This document shows, piece by piece, positions 27,045-35,042 of a stretch of 64,000 nt of DNA. This stretch comes from Saccharopolyspora gloriosae. Lineage in GTDB: Bacteria; Actinomycetota; Actinomycetes; Mycobacteriales; Pseudonocardiaceae. Each line of letters starts with the position of its first letter. Within the stretch, counting starts at the first letter, position 1. The notes beneath the pieces were generated by a model that did not search any database, was not told the origin of the DNA, and saw nothing but the letters and a program-made list of their open reading frames with translations. Position numbers and translations under genes: made by a program. The stretch covers positions 2,047,501 to 2,111,500 of the forward strand of contig NZ_JACHIV010000001.1 in NCBI RefSeq assembly GCF_014203325.1, in the 5' to 3' direction.

Positions 27045-28403
27045 ATGGATCTGCGAGCGTGGGCAGGGCGGGCGGTCGACGAGATCTCGGGGTGGCAGCG
27101 CGGTTTCGGCGAGGTCGAACCGCATCCGGACGCGGTGGTCTCCGACGCCGATTTCGCGGTGGCCTTCGAGGAGCTGCTCGGCCGGTTGCGCGACACCTAC
27201 CCGTTCCACCACCCCCGCTACCTGGGGCAGCTGATCAAGCCGCCGCACCCGGCGGCGGTGGCGGGCTACCTGGCGACGATGCTGCTGAACCCGAACAACC
27301 ACGCGCTCGACGGCGGACCGTCCACGACCGCGCTGGAGCGGGAGGCGGTGGCGCGGCTGGCGGCGATGCTGGGGATGCCGGACGCGCTCGGCCACCTCAC
27401 CACCAGCGGGACCGTCGCGAACCTCGAAGGTCTTTTCGTGGCACGGGAAACGCGTCCCGGTTCGGCGATCGCGCACAGCGCGCACGCGCATTACTCGCAC
27501 GCCCGCAACTGCCACCTGCTCGGCGTGCGGTCGGTGCCGGTCCCGGTGGACCGGCTGGGGCGGATGGACCTGGCGGAGCTGGAGGTGCTGCTGGGGCGGG
27601 AGGACATCGGCACGGTGGTGCTCACGGCCGGAACGACCTCGCTGGGTGCGGTGGACCAGATCGACGAGGTGCTGGAACTGCGGCGGCGCCACGGGTTCCG
27701 GATCCACGTCGACGCGGCCTGCGGCGGATTCTTCGCCCTGATCGCCGACGACGCGCCGGACGGGGTCGCGTCCGCGCCGTTCCGGGCGCTAGCCGAGTGC
27801 GACTCGGTGGTCGTCGACCCGCACAAGCACGGCCTGCAGCCCTACGGGTGCGGGGCGGTGCTGTTCGCGGACCGGTCGGTGGCGCGGTTCTACCGGCACG
27901 ATTCACCGGCCACGTATTACACGTCGGCGGAGCCGCACCTGGGGGAGATCTCGCTGGAGTGCTCCCGTTCCGGAGCTCCGGCGGCGGCGCTGTGGCTGAC
28001 GTTCCGGCTGCTACCGCCGACTCCGGACGGGCTCGGGCGGGTGCTGCGGGCAGGTCGGCGGGCCGCCCTGCGCTGGACCGAGCTGCTGGCCGAGTCGCCG
28101 GTGCTGTCGGCCTACCAGCGCCCGGAGCTGGACATCGTCGCGGTCCTGCCCGAAGCCCCCGACATGTCCACCGTGGATCAGCGGACGACGTGGATGCTGC
28201 ACGAGGGGATGCGGGGCGGCGGCGCCTACCTGGCCGCGCTCGAAGTCTCCGCGGCGGAGCTGCGGGCGCGCGGGCACCCGGTCCGGGAGGACGCGCCGGG
28301 CGCCCGGATCTTGCGCAGCGTGCTGCTGAAACCGGAGCACGAGCACTGGATCGGGCGCTGCCACGACGAGATCGAAGACCTGGCGCGGCGAGCCGCCGGA
28401 TGA
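27045..28403 (+). CDS. PLP-dependent group II amino acid decarboxylase
   Basis: A fold-type I PLP enzyme of 452 aa. It shows the cofactor-ring residues around SGTVANLEGL, the PLP-Asp in HVDAACGGFF (Asp223), and the Schiff-base lysine in VDPHKHGLQPYGCGAVL (Lys261). N-terminal FHHPRYLGQLIKPPHP is typical of the aromatic-amino-acid/glutamate decarboxylase group. Substrate could be Trp, Tyr, 2,4-diaminobutyrate or another amino acid; sequence reading cannot decide. It diverges from the repeat-peptide operon and faces the mycofactocin genes, but no functional link is visible. Confidence 0.85.
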   Translation: MDLRAWAGRAVDEISGWQRGFGEVEPHPDAVVSDADFAVAFEELLGRLRDTYPFHHPRYLGQLIKPPHPAAVAGYLATMLLNPNNHALDGGPSTTALEREAVARLAAMLGMPDALGHLTTSGTVANLEGLFVARETRPGSAIAHSAHAHYSHARNCHLLGVRSVPVPVDRLGRMDLAELEVLLGREDIGTVVLTAGTTSLGAVDQIDEVLELRRRHGFRIHVDAACGGFFALIADDAPDGVASAPFRALAECDSVVVDPHKHGLQPYGCGAVLFADRSVARFYRHDSPATYYTSAEPHLGEISLECSRSGAPAAALWLTFRLLPPTPDGLGRVLRAGRRAALRWTELLAESPVLSAYQRPELDIVAVLPEAPDMSTVDQRTTWMLHEGMRGGGAYLAALEVSAAELRARGHPVREDAPGARILRSVLLKPEHEHWIGRCHDEIEDLARRAAG

Positions 28404-28978
28404 CCTGCGCGGCGCCGGTTTGCGCCGGACGGCGGTGGGGCACCCGGGTGGGGCGCTCGCCTGGGGTCCGGACGGGCGCGGGGTCGTGCCAATCCGAATT
28501 CCTTGGGGGTCACCGAATGTCAGTTCGCGCGTCCGTCCGCGCCCGGAAAGTCCGGCCGGCGTTCCTGCACACCATGTGGACCGAGTCCCGCACCATCGCC
28601 GACGCGCGCCACCGCTTCGTCCGCGGCGGACCTCCGGCGAACCCCGGCGGACAGGCGGTCCCGACCCAACGGTGACCTCGCAACCGCCTCCGGCGAACGG
28701 CCCCGACCGCCTTTCCGGCACGGGGCCGTTCTGCCGCGATTTCGCGAGAAATCCAACCACTCGAACGAGGTGAACCCCGCCCTCGCACGCTCCTGATCAG
28801 TGCAGAAGGTTGTCGGAGCGGGGTGTCCGACACGCGGGGACGCTTCAATTTCTCGCGAAATTGCGGGGCATGAACAAGGTTCGCATCAGGTGGTGTGGGG
28901 ACGGCACCGAGATCTCGGGGACTGGTCGATCGACTCGGGGGTTCGGGCCGTTGCCAGGGGGCTCCTGGTAGGTGGAGG
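28404..28978. other. Convergent intergenic region with family C inverted repeat
   Basis: A 575-bp gap between the decarboxylase and mftE ends. GCGATTTCGCGAGAAAT (28736-28752) and ATTTCTCGCGAAATTGC (28848-28864) form a 17-bp inverted repeat with one mismatch, 95 bp apart. Each half contains the TTTCTCGCGAA motif seen in family C and inside family A. No coding frame is convincing. This is the only long convergent gap without a family A or B copy. Confidence 0.55.
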
Positions 28979-29674
28979 TCACCCGGTGAGGTTTGGGGTC
29001 TCGCCGCGCCACTCCGCTACCGCGCGGGTGAGGGAATCGGCCCAGCGGTGCAGGATCGCGTCACCGGCCGTCGCGTCGGCCGTCGTCGGGTCGCCCAGGA
29101 CGCCGTTGGGGCTGACCGGGCGCACGCCCCCGGAGCGGAGGCGGTCCATCAGCTCGGGCAGCGGCGCGGTGTTCCCGGCCGCGGCGACGTCCGCGGCGAC
29201 CTCGCCCGGGTGCAGGTGCAGCATCGCGGAGGTCTCGGTGCGCCCGGCGTGGCTGTCGTCAGCCGGGGCGTCCGGTGACCACACGAGCACCCGCCTGCCC
29301 TCGGAGCGCAGCAGCGCGGCGGCCCGGTGCGCGGTGGGCAGGTTGCCGCCGTGGCCGTTGACCAGGACCACGCCCGCGAAGTGGTCGGCGGAGCGCACCA
29401 GCTCCACCAGCAGCAGCCGCAGCGCCTCGTGGCCGATCGACAGGGTGCCCGGGAACTCCGCGTGCTCCCCGCTGGCGCCGTAGGGCACGGCGGGTGCCAC
29501 GACGACGTCCGCGACTCGACGGGCGAGGCGGGCGCACAGCTCCTCGGCGATGGCGGTGTCGGTGCGCAGCGGCAGGTGCGGGCCGTGCTGTTCGGTGGCG
29601 CCCAGCGGGATCGCCAGCGTCGGGGCGTGCGCGGCGAGTTCCGGCCAGCGCATCGCCCCCAGGTGCTCGCTCAT
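28979..29674 (-). CDS. mftE: Mycofactocin precursor peptide peptidase MftE
   Basis: A creatininase-family metallopeptidase of 231 aa. Metal and active-site motifs are LGATEQHGPHLPLRTD, VNGHGGN and DSHAGRTETSAML (His, Glu). In mycofactocin biosynthesis it releases the C-terminal decarboxylated Val-Tyr product from MftA. ATG 29674 overlaps the mftF stop (ATGA). It is the last gene of the operon. Confidence 0.92.
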   Translation of the reverse strand: MSEHLGAMRWPELAAHAPTLAIPLGATEQHGPHLPLRTDTAIAEELCARLARRVADVVVAPAVPYGASGEHAEFPGTLSIGHEALRLLLVELVRSADHFAGVVLVNGHGGNLPTAHRAAALLRSEGRRVLVWSPDAPADDSHAGRTETSAMLHLHPGEVAADVAAAGNTAPLPELMDRLRSGGVRPVSPNGVLGDPTTADATAGDAILHRWADSLTRAVAEWRGETPNLTG

Positions 29675-31026
29675 CGCGCTGATCCTCCGGTGAGTCGCGG
29701 CAGCAGGGCCGCCGGGGTGCGGTGCCGTGCGCAGCCCGCCCAGACCCCGGCCCCGTAGGCGAGGTCGTCGAGCACTCGCAGTGCGAGCCAGGACGGCGTC
29801 GGTCGGGGACCGCGCAGCGCGTCCAGCAGGCACGGCAGCAGGGCCGCGAGCAGGACGAGCCGGGCCCGCCTGTTCACCAGGGCGGGCAGCGCCAGCAGCG
29901 GCCACCAGTCGCGGCGCACCGCCTCGGCCAGCAACCGGCCCGCGCCGAGGTGCGCGAGCGCGGCCAGCCGCCACGACTCCCAGTCCGGCACTCCGTGCGC
30001 CCGCAGCTTGCGCGGCAGCGCGCTCGCCCCGGCCACCGCCAACGCGGCGGACAGCACCGGGCGCCCGGCGGCGAGGGCCGTCCACGACGCGGCGCTCCAC
30101 GCCGAGAGCCGGGCGCAGCTGAGCGAGCCGGGATGGCGGCGGGACAGCGGTGCCGCGGAGCCGCCGTAGTCGAAGCGCTGGCGCAGCCACGCCCGCAGCC
30201 GGGGCCGCGCCCGGTGCCGCACCACCGACTCCGGCGCGTACCGCACGGATCCGCCGTCCGCGAGCAGGCGCCACACCAGGTCGACGTCCTCGCCGAACCG
30301 CAGCGCCTCGTCGAACCCGCCCACGTCGTCGAGGCTGTCTCGGCGCACCACGAGGGCGGCGCTGGGCACGTAGCTCACCCGGCTCATGGGCCGCACGGCC
30401 GCTGCCGTCGTCCCCAGGTCGAGGCCGCAGCGGTCCGCTTCGTAGGCCGCGATCCGGCCGCCGGTCCTGGCGCCGCGGACGCGGGGCGCGACCGCCCGCA
30501 CGGCCGGGTCGGCGAAGTGGCGCAGCAGCGGGTCGAGCCACCCTGGTTCCGGTAGCGCGTCGGCGTCGAGGAACGCGACGAGCTCCGTGGTGGCCCGCCG
30601 CCACCCGGCGTTGCGGGCGGCGGCCGGACCCCGCGGAGCTCGGTGCCGCAGGGCGGCTTCGGGGACGGGGGGTGTGGAACCGTCGTCGACGACGATTCGG
30701 CTCGGCAGCTCCTCGGTCGCGGCCAGCAGCGCGGCGAGCCCGGCCGGGTCGTCCTTCACCGGGATCACAGCGGTCACGTCGGCGGGCCCGAGCGTGCCGG
30801 GCGGTGGCTCCGGGTGCGCCAGCCCGGCCTCGATCAGCCGCCGCGCCAGGGCCCCACCGGAACGCACGGGTTCCCCGTCGAGCCACTGGTCGATCAGCCG
30901 GGCCGCGGTCTCCCCGACGCGCAGCAACCGCACGGGAGACCCGCCGAGCAGCACCCTGCCGTCGCCGGTCCGCCGCAGCGAGGAGTCCGCTACCAGCCGG
31001 GTACCCGCGGGCACCGGGGCGGTCAT
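29671..31026 (-). CDS. mftF: Mycofactocin glycosyltransferase MftF
   Basis: A GT2-family glycosyltransferase of 451 aa that adds glucose units to the mycofactocin core. It has VTAVIPVKD, VVDDGS, GPAAARNAGW, FLDADALPEPGWL (DxD), and FGEDVDLVWRL, followed by hydrophobic C-terminal segments suggesting membrane association. ATGA overlaps occur at both ends with the SDR gene and mftE. N-terminal LVADSSLRR...LLGGSPVRLLR agrees with MftF proteins. Confidence 0.92.
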   Translation of the reverse strand: MTAPVPAGTRLVADSSLRRTGDGRVLLGGSPVRLLRVGETAARLIDQWLDGEPVRSGGALARRLIEAGLAHPEPPPGTLGPADVTAVIPVKDDPAGLAALLAATEELPSRIVVDDGSTPPVPEAALRHRAPRGPAAARNAGWRRATTELVAFLDADALPEPGWLDPLLRHFADPAVRAVAPRVRGARTGGRIAAYEADRCGLDLGTTAAAVRPMSRVSYVPSAALVVRRDSLDDVGGFDEALRFGEDVDLVWRLLADGGSVRYAPESVVRHRARPRLRAWLRQRFDYGGSAAPLSRRHPGSLSCARLSAWSAASWTALAAGRPVLSAALAVAGASALPRKLRAHGVPDWESWRLAALAHLGAGRLLAEAVRRDWWPLLALPALVNRRARLVLLAALLPCLLDALRGPRPTPSWLALRVLDDLAYGAGVWAGCARHRTPAALLPRLTGGSAR

Positions 31027-31811
31027 GCGGTGAAACCGCCGTCGGCGTGCACCACGGTTCCGGTGATCGCCGATGACTCCGGAGAGCACAGGAACGCCAC
31101 CACGGCCGCGACCTCGTCCGGTTCCAGCAGGCGCTCCGTCAGCTGGTGCCGCGCGAATTCGTCCACATCGGACAGTTCGTAGAGCGCGCCGGTGGCGTCG
31201 AGCATGTCGGTGCGCGTGGAGCCCGGAGACACGGCGGTGGCGCAGATCCCGGTGCCGCGCAGGTCGGTCGCCAGGCCGCGGATCAGCCCGACCACGGCGT
31301 GCTTCGCGGCGTTGTAGGAGGTCAGCCGCCACAGCCCGGTGTGCGCGGCGGCGGAGGCCAGCGCCACGAACCGGCCGGAGCGCGGTGCGGGCCGCCGCAG
31401 CAGCGCGGGCACCGCGGCCTTGGCGAGGTGGGCGACGCCGTCCACGCCGACGGAGAACAGCGCGTCCCACTCGCGGTCCTCGGCTTCCCAGAACGGTGTC
31501 CCGCCCGCCATCAGCGCCGCCGCGCCGACCGCCGCGTCCAGTCCGCCGAACCGTTGCTCCGCCAGTGCGACGACGTCGCGCACCGCGTCGAGGTCCTGCA
31601 CGTCGGCGGCGACGTCGACGACGGAACCGGGGAATTCCGCGGCGAGCGCGGAAAGCTGCTCGACCGTCCCCAGCGGATAGTCGACGCGGGGGTCGTCGGC
31701 GCACCGGTCGACCGCCACCACCCGCCAGCCGCTCCCGGCGAGCCGGCGCACCACGGCGGCCCCGATGCCGCGCGCGGCTCCGGTGACGACGGCGACCCTG
31801 GGCTCGCCCAT
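31023..31811 (-). CDS. Mycofactocin-operon short-chain dehydrogenase
   Basis: A classical SDR of 262 aa with TGAARGIG (about 10-17) and YNAAK as the Tyr-x-x-x-Lys pair preceded by a catalytic Ser. It matches the mycofactocin-coupled SDR subgroup (VVHADGGFTA end). It sits between mftC and mftF, where mftD would be expected in many clusters. The start codon directly follows the mftC stop (TAGATG). Such SDRs are thought to hold NAD(H) tightly and pass electrons to mycofactocin; the substrate is unknown. Confidence 0.85.
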   Translation of the reverse strand: MGEPRVAVVTGAARGIGAAVVRRLAGSGWRVVAVDRCADDPRVDYPLGTVEQLSALAAEFPGSVVDVAADVQDLDAVRDVVALAEQRFGGLDAAVGAAALMAGGTPFWEAEDREWDALFSVGVDGVAHLAKAAVPALLRRPAPRSGRFVALASAAAHTGLWRLTSYNAAKHAVVGLIRGLATDLRGTGICATAVSPGSTRTDMLDATGALYELSDVDEFARHQLTERLLEPDEVAAVVAFLCSPESSAITGTVVHADGGFTA

Positions 31812-33008
31812 CTACGGCCGGAATCCGGCGAGCGGGCTGGTGTCGCACGCCCGGTCCGGGATCGCCTCGGGCTCCGGCGGACCCCAGCCGATGCCGACGG
31901 TCACCGGCTGCTTCTTCCGCCTGCCGCGGTGCGAATGGTCCTTGTCCGGCTTGGGGATGCTCGTTGCGACCCCGGCGAGCGCGCGTTCCCCGTTGCCGAG
32001 CACGCATTCCGGGTCCGGCCCGTCCAGCGGCAGCCCGGTGAAGAACTTCGCGGCCATGCACCCGCCTTGGCAGGCGTCGTAGGCCGAGCACGAGGTGCAG
32101 GCGCCGCCGGTCTGCGGTTCCCGCAGCCGCGCGAACAACTCCGATTCCCGCCACACGGAGCCGAATCCGCCGTCATCGCGCACGTTCCCCGCGAGGAACT
32201 CGTCGTGGATCGCGAACGGGCACGCGTACACGTCGCCGACGGGGTCGATGAGGCACACGACGCGCCCCGCGCCGCAGAGGTTCAGCCCCGGCAGCGGGGT
32301 GGAGCCCAGCGCGTTGAGGTGGAAGAACGAGTCGCCGGTGAGCACTCCCTCGCCGTGCGCGACGAGCCAGTCGTAGATCTCCCGCTGCTGCTCGGCGGTC
32401 GGGTGCAGCTCGTCCCACACGTCGGCGCCGCGACCGGAGGGCCGCAGGCGGGTGATGCGCAGCTGCGCGCCGTACTCGTCGGCGATCTCCTTGAACCGGT
32501 CCAGCTGCCCGACGTTCTCCCTGGTCAGCACGACACTGATCTTGAAGTCGCGGAACCCGGCGTCGCGCAGGTTCGCCATCGCGGTCAACGCCGTGTCGTA
32601 GGAGCCCGCGCCCCGCACCCGGTCGTTGACCTCGGCGGTCGCCCCGTCCAGGGACAGCTGCACGTCGACGTAGTCGGTGCCCGCGAGCCAGCGCGCCCGC
32701 TCCGGGGTCAGCCGCACGCCGTTGGTGGAGAACTTGACGCCCACCTGGTGGTCGACGGCGTACTCCACGAGCTCCCAGAAATCGGAGCGCACGGTCGGTT
32801 CACCGCCGCCGATGTTCACGTAGAACACCTGCATGCGTTGGAACTCGTCGATGACCGCCTTGCACTCGGCGGTGGACAGCTCGCGCGGATCGCGGCGCCC
32901 GGAGGCGGACAGGCAGTGCACGCAGGACAGGTTGCAGGCGTAGGTCAGTTCCCAGGTGAGGCAGATCGGGGAGTCCAGGCCGTGCTGGAAGTGCTCGATG
33001 AGCCGCAT
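31812..33008 (-). CDS. mftC: Mycofactocin radical SAM maturase MftC
   Basis: A radical SAM/SPASM enzyme of 398 aa. Cys25, Cys29 and Cys32 in CNLSCVHC bind the SAM-cleaving [4Fe-4S] cluster. The C-terminal SPASM region (CGAGRVVCLIDPVGDVYACPF, then CTSCSAYDACQGGC) binds auxiliary clusters. MftC decarboxylates the terminal Tyr of MftA and cross-links it to Val. ATG 33008 has AAGGAG upstream; mftB ends 29 bp before. The C-terminus contains HRGRRKK, ending in SPLAGFRP. Confidence 0.95.
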   Translation of the reverse strand: MRLIEHFQHGLDSPICLTWELTYACNLSCVHCLSASGRRDPRELSTAECKAVIDEFQRMQVFYVNIGGGEPTVRSDFWELVEYAVDHQVGVKFSTNGVRLTPERARWLAGTDYVDVQLSLDGATAEVNDRVRGAGSYDTALTAMANLRDAGFRDFKISVVLTRENVGQLDRFKEIADEYGAQLRITRLRPSGRGADVWDELHPTAEQQREIYDWLVAHGEGVLTGDSFFHLNALGSTPLPGLNLCGAGRVVCLIDPVGDVYACPFAIHDEFLAGNVRDDGGFGSVWRESELFARLREPQTGGACTSCSAYDACQGGCMAAKFFTGLPLDGPDPECVLGNGERALAGVATSIPKPDKDHSHRGRRKKQPVTVGIGWGPPEPEAIPDRACDTSPLAGFRP

Positions 33009-33037
33009 GGGCGTCTCCTTGCGTGGAGGTCGGCCGT

Positions 33038-33343
33038 TCAGCCGCGGGGCCGGATGGTGCCCGCGTCGCACAGCCCGGCGAGGGCCTGGAGGTAGCGCGG
33101 GTGCTGTTCGGCGGGCACGCCGGTCTCGGCGAGGGCGGCGTGCACGTCCGGCTGGTTCTCCAGTTCGCGGACGAGGGCGACGAGTTCCGGCGTCTTGAGG
33201 AACGACAACCGTCGGGTGGTGAAGTCGTAGACGAGCGCGCCGAACCGCTCCGGGCGCAGCGAGACGGTGGGGCTCAGGCGGTGCGGGCGGCCGGGGTCGA
33301 AGCCGGCCGCCGCGCCGGGCTCAGTAGACGCCGCACATGCCAT
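33038..33343 (-). CDS. mftB: Mycofactocin precursor-binding protein MftB
   Basis: A PqqD-like RiPP recognition protein of 101 aa that presents MftA to MftC. The core FDPGRPHRLSPTVSLRPERFGALVYDFTTRRLSFLKTPELVALV is characteristic. The only in-frame ATG (33343) lies inside the end of mftA, giving a 23-bp overlap and about 13 residues before the conserved start. A rarer start codon after the mftA stop cannot be excluded. Confidence 0.9.
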   Translation of the reverse strand: MACAASTEPGAAAGFDPGRPHRLSPTVSLRPERFGALVYDFTTRRLSFLKTPELVALVRELENQPDVHAALAETGVPAEQHPRYLQALAGLCDAGTIRPRG

Positions 33344-33431
33344 CGATCGACACTTCCTCGACGAGCAGGTCGTCTTCGACGCCGTCCACGGGTGCGGTGT
33401 CGGCGGGTGCGCCGTGCTGGGAATCGCTCAT
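33321..33431 (-). CDS. mftA: Mycofactocin precursor peptide MftA
   Basis: A 36-aa precursor ending LVEEVSIDGMCGVY, the conserved MftA C-terminus whose last two residues (Val-Tyr) become the redox cofactor core. GGGAGGA precedes ATG 33431 by 8 nt. It heads the operon mftA-mftB-mftC-SDR-mftF-mftE and diverges from mftR with an 82-bp gap. Confidence 0.96.
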   Translation of the reverse strand: MSDSQHGAPADTAPVDGVEDDLLVEEVSIDGMCGVY

Positions 33432-33484
33432 GGGATGCTTCCTCCCGATCACCTGCTGAGTTGTGATGGCGGGCACACAATAAC

Positions 33485-33497
33485 GACACCGAGTGTC
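33485..33497. promoter_or_regulatory. Inverted repeat in mftA-mftR gap
   Basis: GACACCGAGTGTC is a perfect 5-3-5 inverted repeat in the 82-bp divergent gap; TTGTG...CACAA at 33461-33480 is a second, looser one. Either may be the MftR operator controlling both directions. Position supports this; no footprint data are available. Confidence 0.5.
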
Positions 33498-33513
33498 ACA
33501 ATGGAAGGGATCG

Positions 33514-34137
33514 ATGGCCGGGCCAGCATCCGTTCACCCGACCGGCGCAGGCACGGGACCTGGGCGGCGCCGCACCACCAGCCCCGTCGAGCTGGAGCGC
33601 GTGGCGTTCGCCCTGTTCGACTCCGACGGCTTCGAGCACACGACCGTCGAGCGCATCGCCCGCACCGCCGGGATCGGGCGGCGCACCTTCTTCCGCTACT
33701 TCGAGTCGAAGAACGACGTCGTGTGGGGCGCGTTCACCGAGCAGCTGGACGGGATGCGGGAGCGGTTCCGCGCCCGGCCCGCCGACGAGCCGCTGATGGA
33801 GTCGATCCGCGCGGTCGTCGTCGAGTTCAACCGCGTCGAGCCCGCCGAGACCGACCGGCACCGCCGCCGCCTCGAACTGATCTTGCGCGTTCCGGCGCTG
33901 CAGGCGCATTCCACGCTGCGCTACGCCGAATGGCGAGCGGTGGTCGCCGATTTCGCCGCCGATCGCCTCGACACGTCACCGAGCGCGCTGGAACCGCAGA
34001 CCATCGCCCACGCGGCGCTGGGGGCGGCACTGGCCGCCTACGACCACTGGCTCGAACGGCCGGGTTCCGACCTCTGCGCCACCCTCGACGTCGCCCTTCG
34101 CCGGCTGGCAGTGGGATTCGCGCCGCGGGGTACGTAG
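33514..34137 (+). CDS. mftR: Mycofactocin-system TetR-family regulator MftR
   Basis: A 207-aa TetR-type regulator. The helix-turn-helix is VAFALFDSDGFEHTTVERIARTAGIGRRTFFRYFESKNDVVWG (about residues 30-72), followed by a C-terminal all-helical ligand domain with LRVPALQAHSTLRYAEW. It matches the mycofactocin-linked TetR subgroup, reported in mycobacteria to respond to acyl-CoA. ATG 33514 has GGAAGGG 3-9 nt upstream; GTG 33493 is an alternative. Divergent from mftA, so probably an autoregulated repressor of the operon. Its stop codon abuts a family A repeat. Confidence 0.9.
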   Translation: MAGPASVHPTGAGTGPGRRRTTSPVELERVAFALFDSDGFEHTTVERIARTAGIGRRTFFRYFESKNDVVWGAFTEQLDGMRERFRARPADEPLMESIRAVVVEFNRVEPAETDRHRRRLELILRVPALQAHSTLRYAEWRAVVADFAADRLDTSPSALEPQTIAHAALGAALAAYDHWLERPGSDLCATLDVALRRLAVGFAPRGT

Positions 34138-34239
34138 GGGGCCGTTGCGGAGTGATCTTTCGATCGGTGTCTTGTCGGCGAGGAAGCCGCTGAGGTTCCG
34201 CTGAGCGACCGGCTATGCAGATCATCCTGAAAGGACGCC
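34137..34239 (+). repeat. Family A dispersed element, copy A2 (short form)
   Basis: 103 bp filling the convergent gap after mftR. It keeps the outer blocks (GTGATCTTTCGATCGGTGTC near the start, GAGGAAGCCGCTGAGGTTCC near the middle, GATCATCCTGAAAGGACGCC at the end) but lacks the middle of copies A1 and A4. Terminal inverted repeats are recognisable. Confidence 0.7.
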
Positions 34240-34254
34240 TGAAGGCTCAGCCGC

Positions 34255-34698
34255 TCAGCGGGCGGGTTCCACATCCGTGCAGTCGAGTTCCTCGGATCCG
34301 GGCGGTAGCTCGGGCGCCCCGGGGGTGGGCTTGTTGTCCACCGTGGAACCGTGGAACATGTCGGCGGCCGCGGTGTCCGTGCGGACCGCGCAGAGCCGGA
34401 CCGGGGAGGTCACCTTGCCCGCGCGCACCGTGGCGCTCCGTCCGCCCTTCGGGCTCGGGGTCGCCTCCGCGAGCGGCCGCCAGGTTCCCTTCTCGTCCTC
34501 GGCGACGATCCAGATCCGATCCGAGTCGGGTACCTCGCCGGCCAGCCTGACCAGGAAGTCCCTGGAGAATCGGTAATCGTCGTCGGGTGTGTCGATCGAC
34601 ACGCCTGAGCTCGAACCGAAGGGGGCGGTCAGGTAAGCGAGGACGGCGACCAGCACCACTGCGCCACCGGCGATTGCCCCTTGCGATTTCCAGTTCAT
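34255..34698 (-). CDS. Membrane-anchored extracytoplasmic protein of unknown function
   Basis: A 147-aa protein with one transmembrane segment at about residues 7-26 (AIAGGAVVLVAVLAYLTAPF) and a polar exported domain. The domain includes VSIDTPDDDYRFSRDFLVRLAGEVPDSDRIWIVAEDEKGTW and two Cys (LCAVRTD...ELDCTD) that may form a disulfide. The N-out topology is inferred. GGAGG precedes ATG 34698 by 7 nt. No named domain was recognised. Confidence 0.75.
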   Translation of the reverse strand: MNWKSQGAIAGGAVVLVAVLAYLTAPFGSSSGVSIDTPDDDYRFSRDFLVRLAGEVPDSDRIWIVAEDEKGTWRPLAEATPSPKGGRSATVRAGKVTSPVRLCAVRTDTAAADMFHGSTVDNKPTPGAPELPPGSEELDCTDVEPAR

Positions 34699-35042
34699 CC
34701 GGACGCCTCCCGCAGCGGATGTCTCCTTCGTCGCTCGTCCAGTCACGACTCGCGCAATCGTACGAAATCGCTCTCGGCCGCTGTGCACTCGCCGCGATCG
34801 ACGCGGAATGCGGCCGACAGTGCACCGACCGTAGTGCGTGGGCCGGTGGCGCGAGATCGCGGGCGTACCCGGGTTCGTGCGCGGCCGATCACGTTCGGTG
34901 AGATGGAGCCTTGCGCCGTTCGGAACTTCACCCGACCCTGCGCGAGTTCGCGAGAAATCGGCGTCCGCCAGGGAAATCCTGGCGGTGCTCGCGGAGCGCA
35001 GCCGGGGCTCACCGGGATGGGCGTCCTAGGGGACGCCGTCCG
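34699..35042. other. Intergenic region with family C copy C2
   Basis: A 344-bp gap between two minus-strand genes. CTTCACCCGACCCTGCGCGA continuing GTTCGCGAGAAA at 34927-34957 repeats the C1 sequence at 14055-14084 with one internal difference. It is not self-complementary over its whole length, but contains TTCGCGAGAA. Nothing else is recognised. The promoter of the membrane protein should be here. Confidence 0.5.
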
